DNA of 64,000 nt from Glossina fuscipes (taxonomy: Eukaryota > Arthropoda > Insecta > Diptera > Glossinidae): the NCBI RefSeq assembly GCF_014805625.2, contig NW_023998487.1:112002-176001 (forward strand). The letters run 5' to 3'. Both the position numbers and the translations under genes were made by a program. Of this stretch, positions 35,881-49,164 are shown piece by piece (within the stretch, counting starts at the first letter, position 1; each line of letters starts with the position of its first letter). The notes beneath the pieces were generated by a model that did no database searches, was not told where the DNA came from, and saw nothing but the letters and a program-made list of their open reading frames with translations.

Positions 35881-38299
35881 GAAAGCATATTCATTATTTG
35901 ATTGAACAAATCAGGACAATTTTAATCTTCCCATCTTGTTTTCTTAAAACACAGCCAGGTACCCACCGCTTTATTCGCGGATCCAAATTTGCGTTTTGCC
36001 TGAATGGCCAAGTTTTCAGATATTAAAAAAAAACAAAACTACACAACCATGTACTGCGCGACGTTACTTGCGAAACCAAACTTACTTTTGCACGAATAGC
36101 TAAGTTTTAAGGAAACACGCAACCACGTATTCCGTGGCTTTTTTCTTTTTATTCTATTGAACACTGCAAAGGAGTTTTTTTAGCTTAATATTAATAACGC
36201 CTAAGACTGCATGAACTCGTAAAACATTTACGCATAATAAAATACTCCCAGCAAGGTTTAAGTTAAGCATGATTTTCTTTCAACTTTTGTACTAAAAATT
36301 GTTTCTACTAATAACATTTCTATATAGAATTTTGGCATATCCGCAAAAAAAAAATCGAAACCACACTTTGGGCAGCACTTCGCATCTGTTAATTCGACTC
36401 TCTTTTCTTTTATACACCTGTAAAATAATCTGTATGTATAAGTCTTTTAATATGTTTGCGCATTTTTTTTTTTATTTTTGATTTCCCATTTTATCAACAA
36501 ACGATCGGTTTGAAATTTAGAGAAAAGTGCTTAAAGCATCATAAAACTGTGCGTAACGACACATGACGTTTTATTTCTTTTCGAAAGAACATAGACTTAA
36601 ACAAAGAATGTAAAAGATGTAAACTTTGCAAATAGTTTATGCATATATAAAGTGTGTTACTGTGTCAAAAAAGTCGAATAATACGAAAGTACACAATAGT
36701 TTCAAAGAGCGCTACAATAGGTCAAAATAAACTTTGTAGCCTTGAAATTCGTAGTATATGGTAAAACAACTAACGCACACAGAATGCGAGAAGACACACA
36801 CTGCACATTTATTCCTCTATTATTTCACTACATTTATGATCCGCTCAACAACGTGTCGGATTTCGGCCGTCTGTATATAATTGAAATATATGCAGCAACA
36901 AAATAAATAAAAACGTATTACTGGACAATGTTATCAAAATAATGATTTAGCATAATTGAAAGGGCAATGGCACGGGGAATCGACTTTCGCTTCAAATACA
37001 AAACGTTTAACATATCCTTACCAAGCTCCTGGCAACTCCTGCTATACACAGTCATGATTACTTTAAGGTTGCACTTGTTCCTCTGTCAGTCCATCATACC
37101 CGTCGTTTGAACGGAGTCAGAAAAATGAATAAAGAAACCTAATCTTTTAAGCCTAGCTTGCTACCAGGTATGGTTTCACCAGAAAACTACAAATACTAAA
37201 ACAAACGAAAATTTTATATTCTTCTTCTTACAGCGTATATTGATCTAAAAAAAATTATCATATAAAGTTCTATATAAAAGTAATAAAATAAATTCTTTGA
37301 CCATGATTATCTAGCTTTTAGAAAGAAATCGAAGCAGTATTATTAGCCCTTGGACCACATTCGTATAACTGCTTTATTAATGGTTTTCCAATTAAATTTT
37401 CTTTCGTTATTCACACATGGGTGCCCTGATCAGCCCTTCTTTGCGAATTAGTTGATCAATCCGATATGTCATCCTTGCCGTGTAGTACAAACAAAAAACA
37501 TTTTTAGGCGATTTCAACTTGAAATAAAATGTAAACAACACAAATTTTTATTTTATGTCTTGTGTTATGTTAAATTATTTCTTACACAAATAAGAATTAG
37601 TTTATATAAAGTTTAGGATTGACGAAAAAGAATTTTTGTGCATATTTTTTGTTTATGGTGTTACAGTTTATTTGATTTGCTTGGTATGCATTAAGTTAAG
37701 GAGATTTAATTTTCTATCTAAATATTTTTCAAGAAAATAAAAGCTAAAAATAATAAATAAACCGCTAAATGAAATATATTTTTATCAATTTAAAGTTTAA
37801 AGATATTTTTATCAATAAAAGTCTCAACTTAAGTTCAATTTAAGTATCAAATGCTTTCAGAAAATAGAGAGGAAAAAATTATTTTTCAACAGTAAAACAC
37901 ACGACGGATTATGTACCTTAGTCACAGTAATAAAGTAATACGAATCAGATTTCAAGCAAATAATTAATGTGTTCTCAAATCAGATGTGCGAAGTAAGTTA
38001 ATTTTACTCGCAAGCTCACGTATACACACAATAGTGCACACATGTAGTATATCGTATATGAACTCAACTTTATAAGCAAGATTTTTGGAACGGTTTCAGG
38101 CCGTCAGTTGGCCACGACGTACGCCCGCTTAAAGAAAAATAGATGTGATAAAAAGATTATGAGAAAATGTGTAAAATTTCTGCTTTCCAAATACAAAAGG
38201 GTGCTTGGCGTTTCTCTAAAGTGTCAATGTACTAAATATATACACAAAATTATATACATAGCTATATATACATATATATGTGCGTGTATTGGGTGTTAA
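35881..38299. other. Non-coding stretch, no supported feature
   Basis: About 2.4 kb with no frame or repeat that I can assign. TATA-rich patches occur at 38240-38282. Confidence 0.35.
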
Positions 38300-38880
38300 G
38301 CGGGAAAGCATCTAATGGCCACGTGTTTTGGTAATGCCAGTGTTTAACCCGCTAAAAGCCACCTAAGCTCCTGTCTCCTACCCTGTGGTACAAACGTTTA
38401 GGTATATCCTTGCAAGGGGTGCCGTTTAAGTACTATCTGCGAATCTATCGCTTTCCGCTTGTTATGATCGCGCAGTGAGGATTAAATTCGAATTTAAACC
38501 TGTGGAGATAAGCTAGGAAGTATCCATGGCCACTGAGTAGTTGAATCACATACAAGTCTGCTTCACTACGATGTCATCCTGAACGAGGACCAACGAATTG
38601 CTTGTGCGCCCATGTGTCCTTGGCAGATCCATTCCATCGTAACAACCATTCACGGAACAGGCGGTGCCTTCTTAAAGTTTTGACATCGCAATCTCGTAAG
38701 TGTTCTTGTAAGCTACGTGCTTCGACTATGTGTGCTTCTTCTTTAGACAGGAGATGGAACCACGCAGAAAAATGCCGTATCGCCGGAAGCTGTGCGAAAC
38801 CCTGCAATAGCCCGCAATGCTGCTAGGATGTCTCTTCTTTATGAGAGGATATTTGTGGCTTTATGCCACACAATAGGCCC
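38300..38880 (-). mobile_element. R1/LOA-like LINE, C-terminal part of ORF2, minus strand
   Basis: The minus frame 38574-38807 contains HRLFREWLLRWNGSAKDTWA followed by HKQF. This matches the conserved (L)REWQ.RWD.S.KGRWT..L block after the RT/RNase H of R1, LOA and related LINEs. After a frameshift the strand reads SGHGYFLAYLHRFKFEFNPH (about 38490-38550), which matches the next conserved block (L)SGHG.F..YL.+F that precedes the C-terminal zinc-binding motif. Upstream, around 38810-38870, a piece reading LAALRAIAGFRTASGDTAFF resembles the RVA.AYRTVS segment. At least two frameshifts make it inactive. It belongs to another clade than the Jockey-type elements here. Confidence 0.65.
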
Positions 38881-39234
38881 ACATAAAACTATGGAACTTC
38901 AAACTTAAATAACTCAAAATGAAACTTTAAACTGATAAAAAAATATGTTATTTATCGGCTTACGGTTTTAATTTGCTTGAAGAATATGGGAATACAAAAT
39001 TAAAGCTTCCTGCCTTGATGTATAGCAAGCAAACCTATTGGAAAGTTTCTAATCATATTAGAGAAAGTAAACTGTAGGCTGTAAAGAAAATATTATGTTT
39101 CGTAAATAGGTTTCTTTGAATCTTAAATTTTGAGTAAAATAATTAAGAATTTATTTGTGTAAAAAGTAATTTAAAATAACACAACGTAGAAAATAGAAAT
39201 TTGACTTATTTATATTTTATTTGAAGTCGAAATG
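38881..39234. other. Spacer, nothing recognised
   Basis: No coding or repeat signal. Confidence 0.3.
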
Positions 39235-39745
39235 TTTATACCCCACACCACTTGTGGTACAGGGTATACTAAGTTTGTGTGTATAAACGTTTGTTTTATT
39301 ATATAGATCGGTTCAGTAAACGATTCTGGCCTTCTGTGTGTTACCCTGTTCTACAAGTAATGTAGGGTCTAAATGGCAGCAAATAAAACTATACCTTACT
39401 AAATAAATACGATATGAAAAATTTAAATAAGATGGGATAAAATAAGGCGATATGTGGCAAGTGGTCGAAAAATCGGTTCGATCCGAACCATTTTCAATAG
39501 CGTTACTCCTAAGACTCAAACACGTTAGTTTATCAAATTTCATCATAATATCTCAAAGAATGCAGCACGTAGTTTGAACACAAGAAAACAAGACGGGGAG
39601 AAGGGCAGACAAGCTTAGATTGATCGATGTACTGAAAGATGAGTAAATCTCAAGTTCTTCGGGGCACACACAGTACGACGAAGTCTACAACCGTACGACT
39701 TAGTCCCTTTTGTTATAGGGTATAATAATATTTCATATGGCAAGA
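39235..39745. repeat. Dispersed repeat, family B, longer copy
   Basis: It opens with TATACCCCACACCACTTGTG and GTACAGGGTATACTAAGTTT and closes with CCCTTTTGTTATAGGGTATA. Such paired TATACCC / GGGTATA tags bracket dispersed fly repeats. A third related tag, TTACCCTGTTCTACAAGTAA, lies inside at 39341-39360. The minus frame at 39313-39546 is incidental. Confidence 0.45.
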
Positions 39746-40044
39746 GCATGTTTGTTGTATTTTATGATAAACACTTGTCTAGGGCTAATAATTTATCACA
39801 AAATCTTTTGAAAAGATATTATTGCACTTCTTAAGAAACTCAGTTTTTATATAACCTTATTATCGACTAAGGAATTCTCTTTTAGTTGATTTATTTGTTT
39901 TTTAAACTCGTCTTATATATATGTGATGTGTAATAACTTTTAGAAAAGCATGAAATTTTCATTATCTCTTCAAGAGAAGAGAGAGGATTCCATTCGGCTT
40001 TTTGCCGTTTATGACTAGCGGTTTTGTAGACTTCAATTATACCC
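39746..40044. other. Spacer, nothing recognised
   Basis: No supported feature. Confidence 0.3.
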
Positions 40045-40260
40045 ATCACGAGAGGATGACCGGCATATTTACTTTTTCAAAACGTTTGCAACATCTACAA
40101 GGAAACTAGTCTCCTAGTCTCTGTAAAGTGTACATATTATCCATTAGTACCAAATGTGAACCGTTCTAGACGTGTTTATCATTCCGTCCGTCCGTTTGTC
40201 TATTAATTGTTGCCGTAAACGTATGCATGACCGCAAAAATATATAATTTCGACTTTTATC
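40045..40260 (+). repeat. Family A repeat, head half (copy A17)
   Basis: CACGAGAGGATGACCGGCAT, CAAAACGTTTGCAACATCTA, a GTCTCTGTAAAGTGTACATA block and CATTCCGTCCGTCCGTTTGT occur in family order, then GCATGACCGCAAAAATATAT. The GATCAGC site is mutated. Confidence 0.65.
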
Positions 40261-43200
40261 CAATAAAAATAGGGAAAAATTGACCACCCCCACCCTGCAT
40301 GATAGAGTGTGAAGGTTTAATTTTTTCCCTCATTTCGTATCTTTTTTACGATAACCATGATGAGTATTAAAAAAGTCAGTCAAAACCGAACATAATTTTC
40401 TTACTTGTTTCTGTTTTCAATCTACAAAAGGAGTACCGGCCAGTACACTGTGACATACCCATCCTTAAGTTCGCTTCATGTTTGTTTTCTAACACATTCA
40501 AATAATTCCCTTTCAAAAGTTATGTCTATTTATGTGTACACGTAGCCTGCGAACTCTCTGTTGGTTGAAGCATTTAAGCAATTAGTTGGCATTTCACTGT
40601 TTCGCTTTAGCATGCAGAGAGTGCAGATGATTGAAAACCTACCCGTATTTTATATCTCTTTTGTAGCTACGTATGCGTGAAGAACAATCTCAACATTCTA
40701 CTACCGTGCTGCTGTAAATGAATGAATGAATTTATTAAATTATTTTTTATTACAGTTTTTGTGTTATTCGTATAATTCTCATTGTGTTTATAAATTATAT
40801 GACATATCATACAACGTTTTGAGAATTGACAGTTACTCTGGCTTCTCCTCAGTTGTCGAATAAATCTTTCGCCTTTTACTAAAGATTTCCGTGGAGAGGA
40901 GCACTCTAATGAGTCTATAAACAATTTTTCTCGCGACTTGACCTATTAAGGTTGAGTCCCTACGTGATAAATAATATTTAGGTTGGTTTGCGGAATGGGC
41001 TTGTTTGTGCAAAAGGTGAAATCTTGTTGCATAGTAAAAAACATATCATTTTTGTTTGGTCCAATAAACATTCGCTGCATGTATTTATTTAAATCCGTTC
41101 TCGAATTTTTAGAAGGGAACGAGCGGCATTACAAGTAAACGAATCTGCAAGTCCTTGTTTTGTCCTTTTTTTTATGAGAAGAAAAGAACAGTGCCGGATA
41201 AATAAAAATTCATTAACGAGGTTATTATTAGTGCAATAATAATATGTATATGTAAATATGTAAATGTAATTAGGAATAAGGTGAATATAATAATAGAAAA
41301 ATAAACATTATTAAGGTTTGAACCGAATATTTTGGTGATGATCATAACTCTTGGTGTCTCATGTTTGATTTCTAGACTCTATGTTATTCTAATAAAAGGA
41401 TATTTAGGAATGCATTAAATTACTCCAAATCCATAGAAATGTGAACAGTGAAGTAACAAAAAATTCTTTACATCGTTTGTGAGAAAAACATAAACGAGAA
41501 CATTCTTGAATTACGAATGTTGAACTGCAAGCATGCAGAAGCAATAATGGTAAAAGCAATTTTAAAAAGAGAAGGGAGGAAAATGTTATAAATTTATACG
41601 TAAACGTTAACTGCGTCCTGGTTTTCAATACTGCAGTACCCAACCAAAATGGAAATGCAGTAGTAGCCAATCATCATTAAACGCAGCACTACTTAACCAT
41701 CATCGAATGTAGTCGTACCTAACCGTCACCACATTATGGTCCTTTTTGTATTGTATTCTTTTTCTTTATATTATAAGCTAACGAATAACGTTCGGAATGA
41801 AGAGAATATTCTATTATTTTTATCCTAATATCGACGTTGAAAAATATTATATAATACTATTAATTACTTTCAATTTTCATTCATATTCTTTTACTATTAT
41901 TAGTAAATGATGTTAACTCCATCTCTTGTAACTTACTAAAAATGTGGTTAATTATTATTTTTTTTTTAGTGAAAGGAAGATACGTTTAAGGGTTTGAGCG
42001 CCCACCTTTGGCTTCATCTACACGAAATTATGGGCTGAAGGAGATCGTAGGTGTGGAATATGGTGTAGAATACCCTAGGGCATAACATCAATTCGCCCGG
42101 TAAGAAATTTTCGATGGTGTGTCTGTCTTTAGAATGGTTTCTGAGCGGGTATTTCTTCAATATAATCTTTTACGAAGTGTTTGTTGGATAAAAAGTGAAA
42201 GTGAGATTTTCCAGTGCACCATTCGATTCGTTTAGGCGCTTGTCCAAGGTCAACCAGCAACTCGCTCAGCCCTTTTGATCAGTTTCGATTTTATAACATA
42301 AATAAAATGTTTGGCATTATCATAGCAAAATTTCGAAGGGTTTTTCTTACAATTGAAGGCTATTATTGTTAAATAAAAGTTAAGAAAATTAAAGAAACAT
42401 AGGAAAAGGGAAAGAAAAACAAATTGTGGGAAAAACATTCCGTAACAGAGGTTATTAACTTTTATCTTCTACGACCTATTACTCGGTCGTTAGTTGGTTC
42501 AGATTAAGAATTTCTTTGGCCAGAACATTATGCAAAATGCAATTAGATTTTCAACAAGAAACGATTCAAGGCCAGCGGTTAAATAGAAACTTAATTTATA
42601 AATACATATATACATTTTTTATTTTTATGTTATTTATTGAAAAGTAACGAAATTAGATCGAAAACAGTTGTGAACGTGGAACAAAACACAGAATAAGAGC
42701 AAAATTAACTTCGAAACTGGAATTTCTGTCTATATCTTTCATGTCTCTTTAAATAAAGAAATATGGCCCTGAGGCGAATTTTGAATAAGGAAAAAAAGTT
42801 GGTTTTATTTATTTTTTTCGAGTGAGAATTGTTTCAATATAAAATTCGTCTTCGGTCTTCACCGAAAATAGTATTCACTAATTCGTTTCTCTGGCTGGTT
42901 ATATTTTGCGTCGTCCTTATAATGGCGTGTCGCTATTATTTATTCCTCGTAATTTACCTCGAACACTTGCAGAAGTAACAATAAATCCTAAAATCCAAGG
43001 AAAGCGTAAAGTAGTTTGCCACAATAATCCACATATATATACTTTCTAGTAAATGCACATATACAGCAGTTTATGGTTGAGATATGCTTATCATACTTTG
43101 GTTTTTTTATATCTGCAGGTGCTGTCTGCTCTGCTCGTTATAGGTAATAAACAGTATTTGTTTGCCCTAGCCCAAAGAGCCCATATTCCATATCCAAAAC

Positions 43201-43716
43201 AAAAAGAAAGTATTTATGCCAAAAAAAAAGCCTTTGTCTTCTTTTATACTATAAAAGGGTGCGGGTCTTTTTATTTCTCAACATTCCAAGCGCTTAGGTG
43301 CTAACTCTATCTACCTTGCTAGTGTAAAATATTAATTTGTGAAAAACGCACGTTCCTACCAACGACGCTTTAATTTGTTGATCAGCGCAAATACGAAAAT
43401 TAGCTGTGAATTTCTATGCCTTACTACTGCTGCTAGGGTCAATAATTACGTAAAAACAGAAATGGCCTGATGTCTTTATAAAATTTGTTTCCTTTAGATA
43501 GTCATTTTACATACAACTTTATGAAATACTTCATGCAACACCTGCGTTTCGTTTGTTCTGTTGCATCTTATAAAGATTTTTATTGGGTAGCACATCTGTG
43601 TAATTGTTCAATTACAGTTTTATTTCAATATTATATAAGTTGTAATTAAAAAGTGAGCTGCTTTAAAGTGAGTTCCTTTATAAATGTAAACCGTTCCTGT
43701 TGACTTTCGTCAATAA
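40261..43716. other. Non-coding stretch, no supported feature
   Basis: About 3.5 kb. Frames at 40667-40924, 41404-41670, 42250-42438 and 43053-43304 have no domain I can recognise. Some AT-rich runs occur; no transposon ends seen. Confidence 0.35.
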
Positions 43717-43739
43717 ATGCTGGCTATAAAAGCCAGCAT
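43717..43739. repeat. 9-bp perfect hairpin next to a family A copy
   Basis: ATGCTGGCT (43717-43725) and AGCCAGCAT (43731-43739) are exact reverse complements around a 5-nt loop. The hairpin lies directly before copy A18. Confidence 0.6.
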
Positions 43740-43835
43740 CAAACGATGATGGGTCAAAAACTTTGCAATACCCAGAAGGAAGCTTCAGAGACACCACAAA
43801 GTATATACACTCTTGTTCAGCATCGATATAAGCAT
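43740..43835 (+). repeat. Family A repeat, head fragment (copy A18)
   Basis: CTTTGCAATACCCAGAAGGA, AGCTTCAGAGACACCACAAA, GTATATACACTCTTGTTCAG and CATCGATATAAGCATG match the head; it breaks off inside the CATGTCCGTC block. Confidence 0.65.
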
Positions 43836-44922
43836 GTAAAAACATAATTTCAAAAAGTAAACAATTCCTTCACCTCCCTTAGTCCCAACATAGAATCTAA
43901 TGTATTTCAAAGTTCACACGGACATGCATCTACAACTTAAACTTAACTTAAACGTAGCAATCAATTATTGCTTTCCCTCCAGATTTAATTTTTAACTTCC
44001 TATCTGTTGCACCTATTTTTTAAGCTAATTCAACTCTCTCCAGCTGATTTACTACATTCATTAGTCATGAGGCAAATGAGGCAAATATGTATTTATTCAT
44101 TTTTCTTAAAGCTATGTGTATCGTTAGTCCACTTGTTGTATTCAATATCGATATTACGTACCTATCCTTTACTTGTCAACGCATGTACTATCCTGTGTTG
44201 ACTAAAACACAGCGTTTATTTTATTTAACGTCTCATTGTTTGAAGTTCAATATTCATCGACTCCAAAAATGTAGCAGTTTGAAACAAAAAAGGAGTAGAC
44301 ATATACATAGATATAAAAAAATCATCACATATCTCTGTTTAGAATTCCCAGGATGTTAAGTTTTCCTAATATCGGCTATTAGTAATAATTCGCAGCAACT
44401 TGTCTTTTCTTTGGTTCTAAATTTTCCCCTTTCGCTTTACTATGCTGCAAATCATCACTAAAAAAAAATACGAGCCATCTATTCTAGTTTATGTTTTGAC
44501 ATGCATTTTATTGTGTAATTATATTATATATATATTGTAATACGTTATTTCTGATAGCCTTTTCTTTTTTTGATTTAAGCATGTAAGATGTCACACATGC
44601 GCTTATGCAATGAATTTTAGGTTACGTTACGAAAGCACTTTGTAAGTATAGTATTAGGTAGTTCGGAAATATCTTACGATATTTCCCGACTCCAAATTAA
44701 AAGAATTTTTTTCAGGGAAGATATATGCTTATGTATGTTTACTTTGAGAAAAAGCTTTCAAAGTGGTCGGCTGTATTATAGCAGCGAGACGTAAGTAAGA
44801 CGTGGAAAGTTGAAATGAGCATATAACACATATTTTACTTTTTTACTTCAAAAAAAGTAAAAGATCTACGTTGTACCAGAACGCACTTGCTGAAATTGGT
44901 TTGTGAGAAATTTTTCTGGAAA
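43836..44922. other. Non-coding stretch, no supported feature
   Basis: Frames at 44007-44359 are T-rich and without motif. Confidence 0.35.
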
Positions 44923-45150
44923 TTTTCAGTGAAAGCATTACCGGCAGATACCATTAACGTCGACCAACTAAAGGTTATGATTGAAAACCTAACGATTCGT
45001 GAGATGGCAGAGAAACTTAAATCATGCAAAAAAATTAATTTATTTCATAGTGAAGAACTGCAAAAAATTTTCGAACTACCTAATAAATGTTTTGTTTTTT
45101 GCGTATCTTCCAATATATCAAATTACAGGAATATAAATAAACTTTTTTTA
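44923..45150 (+). other. Unidentified open segment, possible exon relic
   Basis: After a splice-acceptor-like TTTTCAG (44923-44929) an open frame reads VKALPADTINVDQLKVMIEN then LTIREMAEKLKSCKKINLFH and SEELQKIFELPNK. The charge pattern and helix-like spacing are unlike the T-rich chance frames of the window. The frame stays open to 45459 only because it runs through a family A copy. I do not recognise the protein. There is no clear splice donor after it, so it may be a broken exon or chance. Confidence 0.25.
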
Positions 45151-45167
45151 TACACGTTGCCAAGAGA

Positions 45168-45590
45168 TGAGGGGTATATTTATTTTGTCAAAACGTTTGC
45201 AACGCCCAGAAGGAAGCTTCAGAGACCCCGCAAAGTACATACATTATTGATCAGCATCAAATGGCGGATCGATGTAAGCATGCCCATTTGGCTGTCTGTC
45301 CGTCTCTCTAAAGTCTGTTGTAAACCTTCTCCTGGCCGCAAAAATAAAACTGCCGACTTCAAATTTGGCAGCAACGTTGCAAGTTGCTGCACGTGGAAAA
45401 TGGGCAAGTTGGTATTAAAAACGGGACAAATCGTTCGAAGGACACTCCTACAGTACTAAATAAAGTCGGAGCACATCTATTTTTCAAAAAGGATAAAAAA
45501 ATTGGTTATCTAATCATTGATCATAAGCTGTAGCACATAAACCTTTAATAATTAAGTTTTAGGTGATCCCAATAAAGTTTACATAGAGTG
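45168..45590 (+). repeat. Family A repeat, the most complete copy (A19)
   Basis: All landmarks are present in order: GGGGTATATTTATTTTGTCA, AAACGTTTGCAACGCCCAGA, AGGAAGCTTCAGAGACCCCG, ATTGATCAGCATCAAATGGC, GGCTGTCTGTCCGTC, GTAAACCTTCTCCTGGCCGC, GACTTCAAATTTGGCAGCAA, a GCACGTGGAAAATGGGCAAG block, GGGACAAATCGTTCGAAGGA, CTCCTACAGTACTAAATAAA and the tail GATCATAAGCTGTAGCACAT. Best copy for building a consensus. Confidence 0.8.
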
Positions 45591-48500
45591 CATTTATGGA
45601 ATGAGGATCAGAAAACGTATTTCTTAAGCCACGAAAACTAACAATTTAAAAGTGTTTTTTGTTATAAGCAAAAAATATACTTTCATCCCATAAAAAACAC
45701 AAAAAGCTCATGTATAGCTAGCTAAAAAGTCCGAAAGAGAGCGTCTTTAGTATCCGTAGATTTAGATAATAATTGAAGCGCGTTTTTTCATTTCTTTTGA
45801 CCAAATATACAAAAACGCAAGACAATCTCTCAAGAGAACAGTGATTATAAATTTTCAAAGTGGAGAAAAATCATGCTGAGATATGGCAAAGTCTATTGGA
45901 ATTAGTTATTATACTATTTAAACTATTATCAAAAATTACAGTACCACAAAACCCACAGAAAATAAGTACCTATCAATCGAAGCAACCAATCTTACGGAAT
46001 GTAAAAATGATAATGTTATACGAATTGTAACAAATGAACCGAAAACTAAAGCTGTTGACATTGAAAAAGGCCTATAAAAATATAAGCCAATTATAGGCAT
46101 GCATCCCCAAATCATGACATAACTTCCATCGCGCTTTGCAGCTGGTAACACATTTTGGATTGCTGCCGGATAATTTCTTCCTTACTTTTTGTTACCATCG
46201 TATATATATATAAAACTTAGCCAAAAGAAATTATAGTTTCCAAAAAATCTTTATCATCATTTTTGTGGAGTTTTGCAAGTCGAGGCATTTTATCATATTA
46301 ACTTCGCTCAGAAATAGTTTTTTCTTGGAATGCGAGTAACAACTCTTAAATTATTAATTGAGGTGAAAATTTGAGGACATCTGGTTGCTTACATTTGTTA
46401 AGCAATTCAAATATCTCTATTCGCAAAGGCTTGCTTTCTTTGTTTCTTTTTCTTCTTGGGGGAAGAGCTGGAGAATATTGAACATTTGAGTTAGGATTGA
46501 ATTATCTTCCCCTAAAGTTTTAATCACTTGATACTCCATGAATGTATAACTGATTAGACCTAATTTAGTTTAGGCAAAAGTTATTCTCATATAAAAGCAG
46601 AGAAGAGCATTTTCAGGGACAACAATTTTTTTTTTACATTTAACTAAAATTATTTTGTATTTTTTTTGCGTTTTGGGTTCTAGCACATGACTTTCACTCG
46701 CATGGGAAGCTACACCTACCTTGCTTCATATATTTTGATGCATATATTTTGCAGCTATATACATTTATTTATATACACTCATGTGAAAGTGTCTTCTTAG
46801 CTACAGCATATGCAGTAATATATTTAAATTCATAAGGACGAAAATCATGGGGTTACAAGAAAATGGAAAGAACATCCACGCAAACATTACAAGTATAACA
46901 ACATCTTTTAAATTTGAAATCACTTTTTACTAGCAATACTTATATTATTTATTTGATTAAAGGAAGAACGGTGTTCGATTTTTTAACTTTTTGTAAAGCA
47001 AAGCACGTTTTAGTGTGTTCCGTATCGGCCCTCTTAACTATGTTTCGATATACAAAAACTTTCGTAAACGTTTCCCTCCTAAAAAAGTAGTTGCCTGCAT
47101 CCATATAAGGAAAATTTAAAAAGCAAGGAAGTCTTCAGCGATGCTTTGTTCTCACGCCAGTTAAAGCATCAGAAAATTTTTGTTGCCACAACAACAACTT
47201 CTTTGCGAGTTGGCAGTTATTATAAGGAAACTACAAAGAGCTTTAAACAAGTTATCCGTCAACATATACCAACGTGTCTGAAGGTATAGAGCCATACCTA
47301 TCACCGAGCAGCAATAAAAGCAATAGTAAGAATAAAAGTAATAATAAGAACAAAAGCAGCGAAATACAAAGCACGGAAATCCTAATAACGCAGTATGGTG
47401 ACAGTACGACGTTGACAGTGGCAACACGTAAACTCGTAAGATGCCCTTAAGACGATAAATGCTAGCATTGTTGCGAGTTCTCATCTATATCACGGGTATA
47501 GAAGCATAAGTATCATGTTTAATTTACTGGAAATCCCAAATGGATACACGACCGATTTAAATATGTTGTATGGTTTATTTCCAACTAATATAGTAAGTGG
47601 TAGTAGTATACTCAACGCGTACTGATTTTATCAAATGTTAGTGAAGCGTAGATATGTTGTACGACCCTATAACCAGAAAATATTTATATGTACGGAAAAG
47701 CATGTTTGCCTCAAAAATTTAGCGAAGCCGTGGTTTCATTTTCAACATTTTAAGAATAAATCTTTATTAAACTACAGGTCAAATGAACATATATAAGATA
47801 ATGAAGTTAGAGTAGTTGAGTGTACCTATCGAAAATAGCTTAGATTTTCTGAGCATAACCGGCCGGAGACCGCGTTTTAAATAACGTTTGTTCAAAATTA
47901 TAATGTTCGCAAGGATCATGTTACTCTTTTATTCGAAGGTACTGATTGACTGCTACATGTAATATATTAGCGCCTTACAGATATATAGACCTAGGCACCT
48001 CTAATGACGAATATGAACACATGTAGTGAATATCTCGATAGATGCTACTAACGCTTAATATATTCATGATGGGTACAGTATATTCAAGCATTTTGAATTT
48101 TTGTTTTAAAATATTAACTTGAATACTTGTAATAAAAGATCTTTTTTTTTTCACTTTATTTTTTTTGGGTTTTTTTTTTTTTGTATTAAGTATATAAATC
48201 CGAAGCAAACTAATCAACTCAAAAGTAACTTTATGAAATATATTTCATACAAAGCATTTATAATAATGTTCTTATTAAAATTATAATTCTATTAGTTAAC
48301 GTGTGTTGAGGGGGGAAGGGGAAATCGAATCAAAATATCAGTGCAAATAAAGCTAGTGGTAAATGTTCTTATCGTTATTGAGAGTATGCTTGTGAAAGTG
48401 AATAATTATCAGTATTGTGGAAGCCATGAAGGCTAGCTGCTTCTCAGGGCAACAAAGAGGTGAAGTGACACAAAATAAGGGGTACAAAATTCATATTAAA

Positions 48501-49164
48501 TTGACTTTAACTATTAATTATACATAGCATAGTTAGAATAGAAGAGAGGGGGAAACCATCTCAAGTTTTACTTTGGATATACATTTCATAAGATTTTCTC
48601 TTTGAATCCATTAGCATATCTAACTAATTAAGATTCAAATCCTTTTTATAAAATTCTTCTAACCAAATAAACAAATTATGTGTAATACCCGATTGAAAAA
48701 GGACCATGGATGTCAATATTTGAGCAACAAATAGTGTATTTTCTGCTTTCACGTTAATATAAAGACAATCTTTAACATGAGAGTCCATTTTCTTCAGGCT
48801 TTTAACAGCAGCTCCAACAAATATCTTAATATATTGCATAAATTAAGATCGCCGCAAAAAATTAGTTATTGGACAATCGAAATAATTTTAAATACGATAT
48901 TGCTGGCTACCCTAAAATCTTCTGGAAATGTTGAGTCGAATTTCGATCTGTTATACTCTTACACCGATATATGTATATTCCAACATCTATCACTTAGGGG
49001 ATAGTTGCCGCAGTTCAGCAGGACCATTAAAAGGTATATAAAGATTTCGGACTAGAAAAAACCTGGAGAACATGGCAGGTAAACTCTAAGAGATTTGTGA
49101 CAGTAGATCATTCCTTTCAGAAAACCATGCTGGAATGGAAAAACGTAAGATTTGATAGCAAAAG
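45591..49164. other. Non-coding stretch, no supported feature
   Basis: About 3.6 kb. A stretch near 46090-46150 reads GSYVMIWGCM on the minus strand, which recalls a Tc1-type transposase block, but nothing around it supports a transposon. Poly-T runs lie at 48142-48150 and 48170-48181. Confidence 0.35.

Noticed and set aside
46080..46151. Minus-strand GSYVMIWGCM, similar to a Tc1-type transposase block
   Set aside because: The flanking residues do not follow the Tc1 pattern, no DD(E/D) residues or inverted ends were found, and the plus strand reads equally protein-like here.
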